Below are positions 1 through 8,579 of a stretch of 36,598 nucleotides of DNA, one piece after another; position 1 is the first letter of the stretch, and the number at the start of each line of letters is the position of its first letter. This DNA comes from Nitrospinaceae bacterium (GTDB lineage: Bacteria; Nitrospinota; Nitrospinia; Nitrospinales; VA-1), in the NCBI GenBank assembly GCA_029261475.1, contig JAJDBG010000115.1, positions 1 through 36,598 of the forward strand, given 5' to 3'. Both the position numbers and the translations under genes were made by a program. Below the pieces are notes generated by a model, which saw only the letters and a list, made by a program, of their open reading frames with translations, was not told the DNA's origin and did not search any database.

Positions 1-450
1 TTTGGGTCCTAGATTGGCAATGTTTTCCTTAAAATCATTGCCCCATGTAAAGAGACGACCGTCGGTGCCACGAGCGGCTTTTTCCCATTCCCTTTCAGTG
101 GGAAGGCGCTTTCCAAGCCAAAGGCAATACGCATCTGCTTCATACCAGCTGACCCCTCTCACTGGTTCCGCGATCGAGTCGACCTTGTACTTGGCGGAGG
201 TTTTAAACCTGATAAAGTCTTTATAAGATACTTCAAACTTATCTATCCAAAATGACTTTAAATCTATTCTTTTTGTTGGCTGTGCGTTTGCACCTGAAGA
301 TTGCGGCAGGTTGAAAAAAACGCGGGTTTTTTCAGGGTCGATGCCAAATTGAAAAGCTCCTGAAGGGATCAGAACCATTTCTTTGGGTTCTTTGGAGTCG
401 CAAGACAGGGCAAAGAAAGAGATCAGAATGATGAGGTAAAGTCGGTTCAA
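1..450 (-). CDS. SUMF1/FGE-domain lipoprotein (partial, 3' end off the left edge)
   Basis: The reverse strand reads an N-terminal hydrophobic segment ending in the lipobox ALSC, then a formylglycine-generating-enzyme (SUMF1) fold: [12 protein letters not shown] near the start, [13 protein letters not shown], and [20 protein letters not shown] followed by [13 protein letters not shown]. These are the hallmark blocks of the family. The reading frame runs through base 1, so the C-terminal region that would show the catalytic cysteines is missing. The start is chosen as TTG at 450-448, which overlaps the TGA of the upstream gene as TTGA; no better start lies in frame and no clear ribosome site is seen, so translational coupling is inferred. 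It is probably a lipid-anchored periplasmic protein. Most bacterial homologues are not true sulfatase activators, so the function is open. Confidence 0.85.
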   Translation of the reverse strand, partial: MNRLYLIILISFFALSCDSKEPKEMVLIPSGAFQFGIDPEKTRVFFNLPQSSGANAQPTKRIDLKSFWIDKFEVSYKDFIRFKTSAKYKVDSIAEPVRGVSWYEADAYCLWLGKRLPTEREWEKAARGTDGRLFTWGNDFKENIANLGPK

Positions 451-1172
451 TTGGTTTTCGCTATGGGGGCTAGAGGTTCTTTGGAAGTCGAAGGCGGCGG
501 AGGGAATTTCCCGTCATCCTCAGACTGAAAGACGTAAGAGATTGACAGGCATGCGGCTTCTTCTCTTGTGCACATGACAGTTCTGCAGTCGACATCTGCA
601 TTCTTGCAATAATAGTTCAAAATTTTCATTTTCATGAAACGGCCTGTGCGAGTCTTGACGATATACACATTTTTATTTGACTCAATATTGTGCGTTCGGG
701 TTCGGTAATTGTACCAGTCTGAAATGGCTTTATTGCTCAGCTTGCCAAAACTTTTGGTCATCTGAAGGTACCCTGTTTCTGGGGGCGTTGTTACTGATGC
801 AATGTCGACAGGCCCCATATTGAGAATTCCAACGCCAGCACCCGTTTTCAGTTCCCCGCCGTTGGAGATGATTTTGGTTCTTTGAAAGCCCAAGTCCCAG
901 TGTTTTTGTTTGATTTTGTCCAATTCCTGTTCTGGTTCTTCGACATTGAAAGATTCACCCGTGGAAAAATCAAGCATGGTCCACAAATCTTTAGATGTGG
1001 CATCCACTTTTATTATGGGATAACTATTGCCGGGAGCGACTTTTTTCGGTAACTTGGGGGGGAGACGTACCGTTTCAAAATCTTCAATATTTCCCAGCAT
1101 ATAATTCAATGTTGAGTGAAATAGAAAAGTGCCGAGTATAAGAGCTGCAAAAATTTTAAGCGTGTTGTTCAT
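447..1172 (-). CDS. HmuY-like exported protein
   Basis: A 241-residue protein with an N-terminal hydrophobic segment (about residues 5-27) that acts as signal peptide or anchor. The body has the pattern of the HmuY family (beta-rich proteins named for the Porphyromonas haem-binding lipoprotein): TMLDFSTGE, then [16 protein letters not shown], then [32 protein letters not shown], and a final strand [10 protein letters not shown]. Four cysteines cluster between the last strands (YYC, DC, MC, AAC); other HmuY-like proteins carry a shorter Cys pair there. There is no lipobox, so it may be anchored by the uncleaved segment. Its stop overlaps the TTG start of the SUMF1-family lipoprotein, so the two are probably made together. 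Haem binding is not shown by the sequence; the assignment is from pattern memory. Confidence 0.65.
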   Translation of the reverse strand: MNNTLKIFAALILGTFLFHSTLNYMLGNIEDFETVRLPPKLPKKVAPGNSYPIIKVDATSKDLWTMLDFSTGESFNVEEPEQELDKIKQKHWDLGFQRTKIISNGGELKTGAGVGILNMGPVDIASVTTPPETGYLQMTKSFGKLSNKAISDWYNYRTRTHNIESNKNVYIVKTRTGRFMKMKILNYYCKNADVDCRTVMCTREEAACLSISYVFQSEDDGKFPPPPSTSKEPLAPIAKTN

Positions 1173-1210
1173 AAAGTGAATTTGGAAAAGTATCTAATAT
1201 CATGCGCCGC

Positions 1211-1230
1211 GCTAAAATAGATACTTTAGC
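1211..1230. promoter_or_regulatory. Inverted repeat in the divergent intergenic region
   Basis: GCTAAA (1211-1216) and TTTAGC (1225-1230) form a perfect 6-base inverted repeat with an 8-base spacer, between the divergent genes starting at 1172 (-) and 1342 (+). There is no T-run on either side, so it is more likely an operator or chance than a terminator. Confidence 0.25.
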
Positions 1231-1286
1231 ATGATGGGGTATTCTTTAAAAAGGAGCTATTATTCCTATTTTTGCAACAGGTAGGG

Positions 1287-1292
1287 TATAAT
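1287..1292 (+). promoter_or_regulatory. Possible -10 element (TATAAT)
   Basis: A perfect TATAAT lies 50 bases before the GTG start at 1342. No convincing -35 hexamer is seen at 16-18 bases upstream, so this is only a candidate promoter. Confidence 0.3.
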
Positions 1293-1341
1293 AAACGTTC
1301 ATGATGTCAAACATTTTACAATAAATAAAGAGTCCGATAAA

Positions 1342-1974
1342 GTGAAGGATAAGTATTTCGATTTTAAAAAGTCACAAATAGAGCAATACTTGGAGTCGGA
1401 ATTCAAGAAAAAGTTTCGTAAGCCAGGGCGTATTTCCCTGCGCAAACGTCAAAGATTTTTGAAAGATATTACCCGAAAAGCAAGCAAGAGATTCGGAAAA
1501 GATGTCTTGTGCCTCGTAGATTTCAATAAGGGAGGGTTTCGCTCTCTCATTTCTCCCGCACGAGTGGAGTCTACAGACAAGGGTAGTTTGTATCAATCCT
1601 TCGTCCATTCTCAGGTATTTTATACGTCCCATTGCCTGGATCGGTTTAGTTTGAGGACAGATACTCACGATAATTGTATTCTCGCTCTAGACACATACAT
1701 GAATGATGCTCTGTTAACATTTGGTGAGCATGAGGGTTACCTGACTTGCCCAGTGGGCGTATTTGCATATATTCTTGAAGACGAGCGCTTGGTTGTGAAG
1801 ACTTTTTTGAACTTCGAAATGTTGTCCGAAAGCCAAATTCTGGAATTCTACGGACCCGGCACCATCGCGGTGATTTCGGAGGAGTATTTGACTGATGACT
1901 TTAATGAAAGTGATTTTATCCTCATGGACGATTCAGAAAACCATTCTGAGAAAGCCAATCCAAAATCCCCGTAA
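1342..1974 (+). CDS. Unrecognised 210-residue protein
   Basis: I do not recognise the family. The first 50 residues are very basic and lysine/arginine rich, with no signal peptide. The middle holds SHCLDRFSLRTDTHDN (H97, R101, R105, H109), a His/Arg cluster of the kind that can be catalytic or nucleic-acid binding, followed by a probable beta-rich region. The last 30 residues are acidic. The start is GTG at 1342; no earlier start is compelling. The gene is alone between the divergent HmuY/SUMF1 pair and ftsE, about 120 bases before ftsE. The length and the ordered alternation of hydrophobic residues suggest a real folded protein. Function unknown. Confidence 0.7.
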   Translation: MKDKYFDFKKSQIEQYLESEFKKKFRKPGRISLRKRQRFLKDITRKASKRFGKDVLCLVDFNKGGFRSLISPARVESTDKGSLYQSFVHSQVFYTSHCLDRFSLRTDTHDNCILALDTYMNDALLTFGEHEGYLTCPVGVFAYILEDERLVVKTFLNFEMLSESQILEFYGPGTIAVISEEYLTDDFNESDFILMDDSENHSEKANPKSP

Positions 1975-2097
1975 ACTCGCCATTCGTCAAATATACAATG
2001 TGGAGTGTGTTTTGGGGCGATTATAGAGGAAGAACGAACGCCCAACAATTACCCTCGCACCCTTGAGTATCCACCTGCTAATTTCCCGGCAAAAATA

Positions 2098-2754
2098 ATG
2101 ATTCAGGTTTTTAATGCACAGAAAGCCTATGGCTCGGCAAGTCCCGCCCTCGACAATGTCTCTCTTAATATTAAACGTGGTGAATTTGTGTTTCTCACGG
2201 GTCCCAGTGGTGCCGGCAAAACCACCTTGCTGAAAGTGTTATTTCGTTGGGAAAATATCGACAGTGGCCAGATATTGATCAATGGGGTTAATATTTCTAA
2301 ATTGCCTGCTAATAAGGTTTATGCTCATCGTAGGCAGATCGGATTTGTTTTTCAGGATTATAAATTGTTGCCAGGAAAAACGGTGTTCGAAAATATTGCA
2401 TTTGCTCAAGAAATTCTAGGGGTTCCGCAGAAAACGGTTCGCAAGAGGACATGGGAAACGCTGAAAAATGTGGGATTGACGCACAAGAAAGATTCCTATC
2501 CTCTGGAACTTTCAGGAGGGGAGCAACAGCGTGCGGCAATAGCCCGGGCTTTGGTCAATGACCCACAGTTGATTTTGGCAGATGAGCCGACAGGGAATCT
2601 GGACCCAGAAATTTCCCTAGAGATACTCAAGCTTTTTGAAAAAGCTCAGTCTCTGGGTGTCACTATCGTTTTTGCGACGCATAATCAGGAAATGATTCGG
2701 TCTGGAAAACACCCCATCATTATGCTTCATAGAGGGAAACGAGTTCAGCCTTGA
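2098..2754 (+). CDS. ftsE: FtsE, cell-division ABC-type ATPase
   Basis: FtsE is the cytoplasmic ATPase of the FtsEX complex, which drives septal peptidoglycan hydrolysis at division. The 218-residue protein has Walker A GPSGAGKT (35-42), a Q-loop glutamine at 86, the signature LSGGEQQR (138-145), Walker B LILADEP (158-164) with the following D-loop, and the switch histidine at 195. The frame is open upstream to GTG 2005, but ATG 2098 aligns with the usual MI-x-F start of FtsE and gives normal length; it lacks a clear ribosome site. Its TGA overlaps the TTG start of ftsX (TTGA), the usual gene order. The gene begins the block ftsE-ftsX-EnvC-like-ctpA. Confidence 0.95.
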   Translation: MIQVFNAQKAYGSASPALDNVSLNIKRGEFVFLTGPSGAGKTTLLKVLFRWENIDSGQILINGVNISKLPANKVYAHRRQIGFVFQDYKLLPGKTVFENIAFAQEILGVPQKTVRKRTWETLKNVGLTHKKDSYPLELSGGEQQRAAIARALVNDPQLILADEPTGNLDPEISLEILKLFEKAQSLGVTIVFATHNQEMIRSGKHPIIMLHRGKRVQP

Positions 2755-3665
2755 AAGATTATATACATTTTATAATCAACGTTGTGATTACAACTTGGGG
2801 AAACATTCGCACTAATAAGCAGGTGTTTTTTGTTTCGATCGCAACGATCTCAGTGGCCTTTTCTATATTGGGACTGTTTATTTCCTTTTATGTCAGTTTG
2901 AATGGGATTCTTGAGAAGCTGGATGATCAGGTTCGCGTCATAATATACTTGGAAGATTCAATTTCAGAAGAGCAACGACTGGATATTGAAGAATTGGCTC
3001 GAACTCTTCCCGAACTTGAAAGTATCAAAAGTTATTCGAGGGAGTCTGCGTGGAAGGAATTTAAGGAAAACTTTTCAGATAAACTTCCCGTATTGATGGA
3101 ACTGGAGAGCAATCCTTTGCCAGCATCCTATGACTTAAAATTGAAACCTGCCTCAGACTCTACGGACAAGTTGAGCGAGACAGCGAAAAAATTTGCAGGT
3201 TTGGTGGGAGTAGAGTCTGTTGATTTTGGGGAACAGTGGATATCCCGTTTTCAAGGTTTCATGCTATTTCTAAGAGTTTTTCTGCTGTCTGCAGGAGGTT
3301 TATTGACCTTTGGTCTGGTGTTGATTTTATCCAACACGATTGAATTGTCCATTTATTCGAGACAAAAGGAAATAGAATTGATGTTGATGATTGGAGCCAC
3401 CCCACTTTTCATCAAGTTGCCATTTTTGCTTGAAGGTGCAGTGCAGGGGATACTTGGCTCGACCATCGCATTGGGTTTGGTGAAGTGTTTTCAGGTATAT
3501 GTTGATGCTCAGTTCGGAGAAATTTTAGCATCCACTCTTTTTGGATTACGTTTCGATTTCTTACCTGCGGCCTATGCTTGGGGCATCATATCTTTGAGTG
3601 CGCTGGTGGGCTGGCTAGGGAGCGTGCTTTCTGTAGGTCAATTCATTTCTCTCCAACAAAAATGA
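2751..3665 (+). CDS. ftsX: FtsX, cell-division permease-like protein
   Basis: This is the membrane partner of FtsE. Its 304 residues show the FtsX topology: a first membrane segment (about 22-45), a periplasmic domain rich in charged residues (about 46-165, containing QVRVIIYLEDSISEEQ), then three membrane segments in the C-terminal half. FtsX lacks transport activity in known cases; it transmits ATPase motion to a periplasmic hydrolase activator. The start is TTG, sharing bases with the ftsE stop (TTGA). Its own TGA overlaps the ATG of the EnvC-like gene (ATGA), which fits direct recruitment of that protein by the FtsX periplasmic loop. Confidence 0.93.
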   Translation: MKDYIHFIINVVITTWGNIRTNKQVFFVSIATISVAFSILGLFISFYVSLNGILEKLDDQVRVIIYLEDSISEEQRLDIEELARTLPELESIKSYSRESAWKEFKENFSDKLPVLMELESNPLPASYDLKLKPASDSTDKLSETAKKFAGLVGVESVDFGEQWISRFQGFMLFLRVFLLSAGGLLTFGLVLILSNTIELSIYSRQKEIELMLMIGATPLFIKLPFLLEGAVQGILGSTIALGLVKCFQVYVDAQFGEILASTLFGLRFDFLPAAYAWGIISLSALVGWLGSVLSVGQFISLQQK

Positions 3666-4816
3666 TTAGACTTTTGATAGCGTTTCTGTGTATTGCGAGT
3701 GTGGCGTATGCAGACGAACAGAGCGATATCAACGCATTGATAGAAACAGATAAAACTGAACTACAACGTATTAAAGAACGAATAGAAAAGCAGGAAAAAT
3801 CTCTATCTCGGGTGGGGGCCAAGACTCAATCTGTTTTAAAAACCTTACGTGGACTTGACGATCAACTCAAATTAAGAGAACGCGAGTTGAAAATCTATAA
3901 ATGGAACATGGAGGCGAACCGAAAAAAAATTGCTGTTTTAAAGTCTCAAGCGACAGCGAGTCGTGAAAGTCTAAAAAATTTAAACGCCGCCGTTTCCAAG
4001 AGAGTTCGCGCTATATATAAGGAAGGCGGTTTGTTCACCCTTAAATTGCTGTTTTCCGCCAGGGATTTTAGTGATTTGATCCGCCAAAGGACGTATTTGG
4101 AATCATTAGGGAAATACGATTCCGAGCTTTTCAAGAAACACAAGACCCAATTGCAATCGATTCGGGTTGAAGAATTAGCGGTCGAGAGAGCGCGGACGAA
4201 GCTGATTCGACTTGAAAAAAATGCTCTGGAAAAGCAAAAAGAGGTCAAGAGTCGAAAAAATTCAAAGTCCAGCTTTCTTTCAAAATTGAAGAAGGAGAAG
4301 AAGCTTTATTTGCAGGCGCGCAAAGAGTTGTTGGCAAGTTCTGATAGATTGAATACTCTCATCTCAGGATTGCAACTTAAGCTCAGCCAGGGAAAAGGTC
4401 TGGATATATCTGACAAAAAAGGAAGGCTGACGCTTCCTGTTACGGGTAAAATTCTAAATAAGTTTGGTACCTTCAGACAAAAGAAATTTGGAGCTATAAT
4501 TGTTTATAATGGGGTCAATATTAGAGCGGAAAAAGGCGAACCCGTGCGTGCTATATCCGGAGGGAAAGTGTTGTTTGCCGATTTTCTTGAAGGTTATGGC
4601 AATTTAGTGATCCTGGGACACGGTGAAAAACATCATTCTCTTTATGGACATTTAGACGAAATAGTTACACAGGTGGGGCGTGTGGTCCAGTCCCGCCAAA
4701 TTATCGGAAAAGCGGGGGATACAGGCTCTTTGGATGGTGTTTCCCTGTACTTGGAAATCAGGCGCGACGGAAAACCAGTGGAACCCACACAATGGTTTAA
4801 ACTTGCACAAAAATAA
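3662..4816 (+). CDS. EnvC-like murein hydrolase activator (degenerate LytM/M23 domain)
   Basis: A 384-residue exported protein: signal peptide (1-18, ending AYA), a long coiled coil (about 20-245) and a C-terminal LytM/M23 domain (about 255-384). Zinc-binding positions are lost: the usual HxxxD is YNGVNI (N283, N286) and the last HxH motif is SLYLEIR, although H330 in LYGHLDE remains. This is the pattern of EnvC, which does not cut peptidoglycan but activates amidases. The start ATG overlaps the ftsX stop; the open frame extends 28 codons upstream inside ftsX, but only this start gives the signal peptide. The FtsEX context argues that the coiled coil binds FtsX. An amidase partner is not in the window. 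Confidence 0.88.
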   Translation: MIRLLIAFLCIASVAYADEQSDINALIETDKTELQRIKERIEKQEKSLSRVGAKTQSVLKTLRGLDDQLKLRERELKIYKWNMEANRKKIAVLKSQATASRESLKNLNAAVSKRVRAIYKEGGLFTLKLLFSARDFSDLIRQRTYLESLGKYDSELFKKHKTQLQSIRVEELAVERARTKLIRLEKNALEKQKEVKSRKNSKSSFLSKLKKEKKLYLQARKELLASSDRLNTLISGLQLKLSQGKGLDISDKKGRLTLPVTGKILNKFGTFRQKKFGAIIVYNGVNIRAEKGEPVRAISGGKVLFADFLEGYGNLVILGHGEKHHSLYGHLDEIVTQVGRVVQSRQIIGKAGDTGSLDGVSLYLEIRRDGKPVEPTQWFKLAQK

Positions 4817-4835
4817 TCGCATTAGGAGAAAAAAC

Positions 4836-6278
4836 TTGAACTTAAAATCAAAGCTCAGCATTAGCAGGATCATTGGAGCCTTCTGTTTCACGTTTGCTAT
4901 TACCCTGGCACCTGTTACAGAACTTGTGGCCAAGGAAAGCCTGGAAGAGGAGAGTCCTTCACACAGTAGTGCCTATGAGCAGCTGAAAATTTTTTCCGAA
5001 ATACTTTCATTAGTAGAGAGCAATTACGTGGAACCCGTCGATCCCAAAAGTTTGATTGAGGGAGCGATTCGCGGAATGGTCAAAACCCTGGACCCGCATT
5101 CTTCTTATTTGAATGCAGAATCTTTTCAATCCATGCAGGTAGAAACCTCCGGAAAGTTTGGTGGTTTGGGAATCGAAATCAGTATTCGTGGGGGTATTTT
5201 GACCGTTGTGTCTCCTATCGAAGATACTCCTGCCTGGAAGCAAGGGGTTCTTGCGGGTGATAAGATAATTAAGATTGAAGGGGAATCGACATTAGACATG
5301 ACTCTTACGGATGCGGTGTCTCATTTACGCGGCGAGAGAGGCAAGCCTATTACCATCACCCTTTTTCGAGAGACGGTTGAAGCTCCATTTGATGTGACCA
5401 TTGTCCGGGATATCATCAAAGTGAAAAGTGTGAAACATAAAATTTACGAAGATTCTGTGGGCTATGTCAGCATCAGAAGCTTTACAAAAACCACTTCAGG
5501 CGACTTGGATAAGGCTCTGCTCAAAATGGAGCAAAGTGGCGTTACAAAACTGGTCCTTGATTTGAGAAATAACCCAGGCGGTTTACTCAATCAGGCTGTT
5601 GAAGTTTCGGATCGCTTTTTGGATGGGGAAAATCTGATCGTTTATACAAAAGGAAGAAGCGAGGAGCAAAACATGAGGTTCACTACTCGTGAAGATATCA
5701 AGCGTGTCAAACTTCCAATGGTGATACTTGTCAATGGTGGTAGTGCGAGCGCATCTGAAATCGTTTCCGGTGCTTTACAGGATTTAGGGCGAGCTGTGAT
5801 ATTGGGCACAAAAACCTTTGGTAAAGGCTCGGTGCAAACGATCATCCCATTGAGCGACCAGTCTGCCTTGCGTTTAACGACAGCACGTTATTACACGCCC
5901 AGTGGCCGCGTTATTCAAGAAAATGGAATTGTTCCCGACATCATTGTTGAGCAAGATCCGATTTCAAAGGAAGTTGAAGGAAAAGAAAACGAGGACAGTG
6001 AGGAAAAGGAAAAGATCCGACGTTTTCTACGCGAAAAAGATTTAAAGAAACACCTCAAAGGCAAAAGCAGTATCGAAGGTGACTTGGCAGAAGAAGAGGC
6101 TGAGGAAGAGGCTGAGGTAGAAAAGGAACAGGAAGAGTTGCGTGAGGAATTAAAAAAAGACGCACAATTGCGGCACGCCGTGTTCCTTCTAAAAGGTTGG
6201 AACATTATGAAAAATACGATCAAGAAAACTTCTGACTCAGAAGTTGATAGCAATGAGAGAGTGAGCTTTAATAGATAA
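4836..6278 (+). CDS. ctpA: CtpA-type S41 carboxy-terminal processing protease
   Basis: A 480-residue exported serine protease. The TTG at 4836 is chosen because AGGAG sits 7 bases upstream (4824-4828) and it gives a signal-like segment (about residues 11-32). Then come an N-terminal helical region, a PDZ domain (about 108-180, KFGGLGIEISIRGG start) and the S41 core with the Ser-Lys dyad: S305 in GGSASASE and K330 in TFGKGSVQ. DLRNNPGG is the usual substrate-binding loop. The tail after about residue 375 is an unusual run of Glu/Lys/Arg, probably a charged extension. CtpA proteases trim periplasmic proteins, including peptidoglycan hydrolases, so its place after FtsEX-EnvC-like is sensible. 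The gene follows the EnvC-like stop by 19 bases. Confidence 0.93.
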   Translation: MNLKSKLSISRIIGAFCFTFAITLAPVTELVAKESLEEESPSHSSAYEQLKIFSEILSLVESNYVEPVDPKSLIEGAIRGMVKTLDPHSSYLNAESFQSMQVETSGKFGGLGIEISIRGGILTVVSPIEDTPAWKQGVLAGDKIIKIEGESTLDMTLTDAVSHLRGERGKPITITLFRETVEAPFDVTIVRDIIKVKSVKHKIYEDSVGYVSIRSFTKTTSGDLDKALLKMEQSGVTKLVLDLRNNPGGLLNQAVEVSDRFLDGENLIVYTKGRSEEQNMRFTTREDIKRVKLPMVILVNGGSASASEIVSGALQDLGRAVILGTKTFGKGSVQTIIPLSDQSALRLTTARYYTPSGRVIQENGIVPDIIVEQDPISKEVEGKENEDSEEKEKIRRFLREKDLKKHLKGKSSIEGDLAEEEAEEEAEVEKEQEELREELKKDAQLRHAVFLLKGWNIMKNTIKKTSDSEVDSNERVSFNR

Positions 6279-6314
6279 AAGGGTGTATTAAAAGTCGTCA
6301 AAGATGCCTCTATT

Positions 6315-6340
6315 CCTGATGAAGGTTTTTCTTCATTAGG
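6315..6340. terminator. Hairpin downstream of ctpA
   Basis: CCTGATGAAG (6315-6324) pairs with CTTCATTAGG (6331-6340): a 10-base stem with one G-U pair and the loop GTTTTT. Only TTT follows, so it is a terminator-like or RNA-stabilising hairpin rather than a classic terminator. Confidence 0.45.
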
Positions 6341-6434
6341 TTTGAAATCAAGCGGCAACGTTTCAAAGATGTGTCTGGCAATAGTTGTCAAATAAGGTCA
6401 CCTTCACACAGGCCCTTGAGGTCTGATATTTTAT

Positions 6435-7445
6435 ATGTATGTTTTGGGTATTGAGACTTCTTGTGATGAAACAGCCGCCTCTGTTGTAAAGGATGGTGAA
6501 CATATTTTGTCCAATGTGATCGCTGGGCAAAGTGAAATTCATTCTCTTTATGGGGGAGTCGTGCCCGAGCTGGCAGGCCGGGCGCATATCGATCATATTC
6601 ACGCAGTGGCTTATTCAGCTGTAAAAGAAGCGAGCTTAAAGTTCTCGGATATTGATTTGATTGCGGTCACGCAAGGACCTGGCTTGGCAGGCTCACTTTT
6701 AGTAGGGCTGAATTTTGCCAAGGGATTGGCATATGCTTTAAAGAAGCCTTTGATAGGAATCAATCACCTGGAAGGTCACTTGACCGCCATATTTTTACAG
6801 GAAGCCGTTGCCTTTCCTTACGTCGCATTGAGTGTTTCGGGAGGGCATACCGATTTGTATCGAGTCGATGGTTTCGGGCATTATAATCTACTGGGACAAA
6901 CTCGGGATGATGCGGCAGGTGAATGTTTTGATAAAGTGGCAAAAATGATGGGATTACCTTATCCCGGTGGCCCCGTGATTGAGAAACTTGCCAAAACTGG
7001 GAATTCTACCGCCCACAATTTTCCCCGTTCTTTTCTTCAAAAAGGTTCACTTGACTTTAGTTTTAGCGGCTTGAAAACCTCGGTCAAAAATTTTTTGAAA
7101 ACCCGTTTGAATCGAGATGGCGTGAAATTGTCCGACGCTGATATCGCGGCTTGTTTCCAAACAGCCGTTACAGATGTTTTGGTTGGAAAATTGCTTTCTG
7201 CCTGCAAGCAGGAAGGCGTTTGTCGTGCGGTGATCACTGGAGGCGTGGCTTCTAATGGTGCCTTGAGACAGCGAGCTGAAAAAGAATTGAATAGGCATTC
7301 CATAAATGTATGCTTTCCAAAACCGATATTTTGTACAGATAATGCCGCTATGATTGCGATTGCGGGTTATCATAGATACAAAGAAGAACCCGTCGATTTA
7401 AAAAATGCATTTGAACTGGACGCTGTGGCGTCTTTAGTGCTTTGA
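6435..7445 (+). CDS. tsaD: TsaD, tRNA threonylcarbamoyladenosine transferase subunit
   Basis: TsaD, with TsaB and TsaE, transfers the threonylcarbamoyl group to A37 of ANN-decoding tRNAs. The 336-residue length and the landmarks fit: MYVLGIETSCDETAASVV at the start, the metal-ligand pair in NHLEGHL (H111, H115), SVSGGHTDLY, DDAAGECFDKVAKMMGLPYPGG, and the C-terminal FCTDNAAMIA. The ATG at 6435 gives the standard N-terminus. It stands between ctpA and fliL, with 156 bases after ctpA, and is probably separately expressed; tsaB and tsaE are not in the window. Confidence 0.97.
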   Translation: MYVLGIETSCDETAASVVKDGEHILSNVIAGQSEIHSLYGGVVPELAGRAHIDHIHAVAYSAVKEASLKFSDIDLIAVTQGPGLAGSLLVGLNFAKGLAYALKKPLIGINHLEGHLTAIFLQEAVAFPYVALSVSGGHTDLYRVDGFGHYNLLGQTRDDAAGECFDKVAKMMGLPYPGGPVIEKLAKTGNSTAHNFPRSFLQKGSLDFSFSGLKTSVKNFLKTRLNRDGVKLSDADIAACFQTAVTDVLVGKLLSACKQEGVCRAVITGGVASNGALRQRAEKELNRHSINVCFPKPIFCTDNAAMIAIAGYHRYKEEPVDLKNAFELDAVASLVL

Positions 7446-7495
7446 CAAGCTTGCTCGTGATTCTCAAGCAGGCTGGTTTCATCACAGGATAAGTT

Positions 7496-8086
7496 ATGGC
7501 AGAAGAAGGTCAAGATGAAGCGGCGGAACTAGAGCGACTTCTAACCGAGGCAGACGAAAAGGAAGAGGCTGCGAAAGGCTTCCTCGGTAAATTATTTTCG
7601 AGCAAAAAAGCGATTATGATCACTTCTGCTGCTTTGCTTGTCTTGCTGATTGCCGTGGGAGCAGGGGTGTATTTTTTCCTCTTAGAAGAAACTCCTTCGG
7701 AGGAGGTTGTTGTCACGGAGGAGGAGAAGCCCGTTGTAGAGGAAGAGGCTGCAGAGGCGGTTCAAAGGGTTTATATCTATAAATTCAGAAACTTTTTTTT
7801 ACCTTTGCGTGATAAAGGGCAAGAAACGGGAATGTTTGTTTCCGTTACGCCCAATTTGAAATTAAGCAACGCGACGATGTATAGGGAAATCGCCAAGGTG
7901 AAAGCTCTGATAAGAAAAAACATTTACCTTATTTTAAAGCGAAAAACACCCAAAGATTTATTGGAAAACAAATCGGAAGCCAAGGAACGGATTAAAAGAG
8001 AGATTTTGACCGCTTCCAACGCTTTACTGCTGAGTGGAACGGGAACGATCAACGATGTTTTCTTCACTCAATTCATTGTAAAATGA
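7496..8086 (+). CDS. fliL: FliL-like flagellar basal-body protein
   Basis: FliL is a single-pass inner-membrane protein around the flagellar stator that supports torque. The 196 residues show a Glu-rich cytoplasmic tail (1-30), one membrane segment (about 39-62), an acidic linker, and a periplasmic FliL domain (about 90-196) with the typical FFLPLRDKGQETGMFVSVTP, repeated charged helices, and the C-terminal FTQFIVK. It opens a run of flagellar accessory genes that extends to 10828, although a good promoter lies between it and the next gene. It lies 50 bases after tsaD; ATG at 7496 is the clear start. Confidence 0.82.
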   Translation: MAEEGQDEAAELERLLTEADEKEEAAKGFLGKLFSSKKAIMITSAALLVLLIAVGAGVYFFLLEETPSEEVVVTEEEKPVVEEEAAEAVQRVYIYKFRNFFLPLRDKGQETGMFVSVTPNLKLSNATMYREIAKVKALIRKNIYLILKRKTPKDLLENKSEAKERIKREILTASNALLLSGTGTINDVFFTQFIVK

Positions 8087-8142
8087 GCCGTCTGTTTTTT
8101 CAGATCTAAATATTTGGGCCACTGTCAAAAGCTCCAGTTATC

Positions 8143-8170
8143 TTGACATCTTGAAGATTGGACGTATATT
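8143..8170 (+). promoter_or_regulatory. Sigma70-type promoter before the flagellar accessory genes
   Basis: TTGACA (8143-8148), a 16-base spacer, and TATATT (8165-8170). This is close to consensus and about 55 bases before the ATG at 8225, so the genes 8225-10828 can be transcribed independently of fliL. No sigma28 or sigma54 site was seen here. Confidence 0.6.
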
Positions 8171-8224
8171 TATCAAGGTGTCGCCAGAATTTTTTTCGGG
8201 AACAATCCTTAACGAGGAAGAAGG

Positions 8225-8563
8225 ATGTCAACAACCGTTGTTGGAAATATGCAACAGGTGATTCAGATGACTCCTGCCGCTGAAAAAATGCAGGACATGT
8301 CTCATCAGTTGGTAAATGTAGCCGCACAACAGAAGGATGAAGATCGGGCTATTGAGGATGAATTGCGACAAACGGAAATTCAGGACCCTACTGAATCTAA
8401 TGAAGCCGTAAATACAGACCCGGATAATCCTAAAAACAGCAAACGTGCTTTAAAGCGGAAAAACAATCAAACCGAAGAGGATGATAATGATTCTTCTGAC
8501 GAAAAGACAGCTCCTGCTCGAATCAATGAGACAGCAGGACATCAAATAGATCTCGTCGTTTAG
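8225..8563 (+). CDS. Small acidic/charged protein of the flagellar cluster
   Basis: A 112-residue hydrophilic protein without signal peptide or membrane segment. The first 45 residues are Gln/Met rich and helical in character, with several Q-containing heptad-like stretches (QQVIQM, EKMQDM, QLVNVAAQQ). The middle is strongly charged and likely disordered (EEDDNDSSDEK), and it ends in GHQIDLVV. Small proteins of this build, with a terminal G-x-x-I/V-D pattern, occur beside flagellar genes in some delta-proteobacteria-like genomes, in my recollection; I cannot name the family. A purine-rich ribosome site (GAGGAAGAAGG) directly precedes the ATG. The downstream gene follows after 16 bases. Confidence 0.7.
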   Translation: MSTTVVGNMQQVIQMTPAAEKMQDMSHQLVNVAAQQKDEDRAIEDELRQTEIQDPTESNEAVNTDPDNPKNSKRALKRKNNQTEEDDNDSSDEKTAPARINETAGHQIDLVV

Positions 8564-8579
8564 CCCTCCCTCCACCTGA

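Noticed and set aside
2-226. A plus-strand open frame over the SUMF1 lipoprotein gene.
   Set aside because: It lies opposite clear SUMF1 motifs on the minus strand, has no ribosome site and its composition is that of a shadow frame.
6279-6395. An open frame of 38 codons continues in frame after the ctpA stop.
   Set aside because: The last codons have no family pattern and no start or ribosome site; stop read-through would need TAA suppression. A hairpin lies in the same stretch. Probably chance.
7442-7470. TTGACA after tsaD as a promoter of fliL.
   Set aside because: The -35 is perfect but no -10-like hexamer is found at 16-18 bases.
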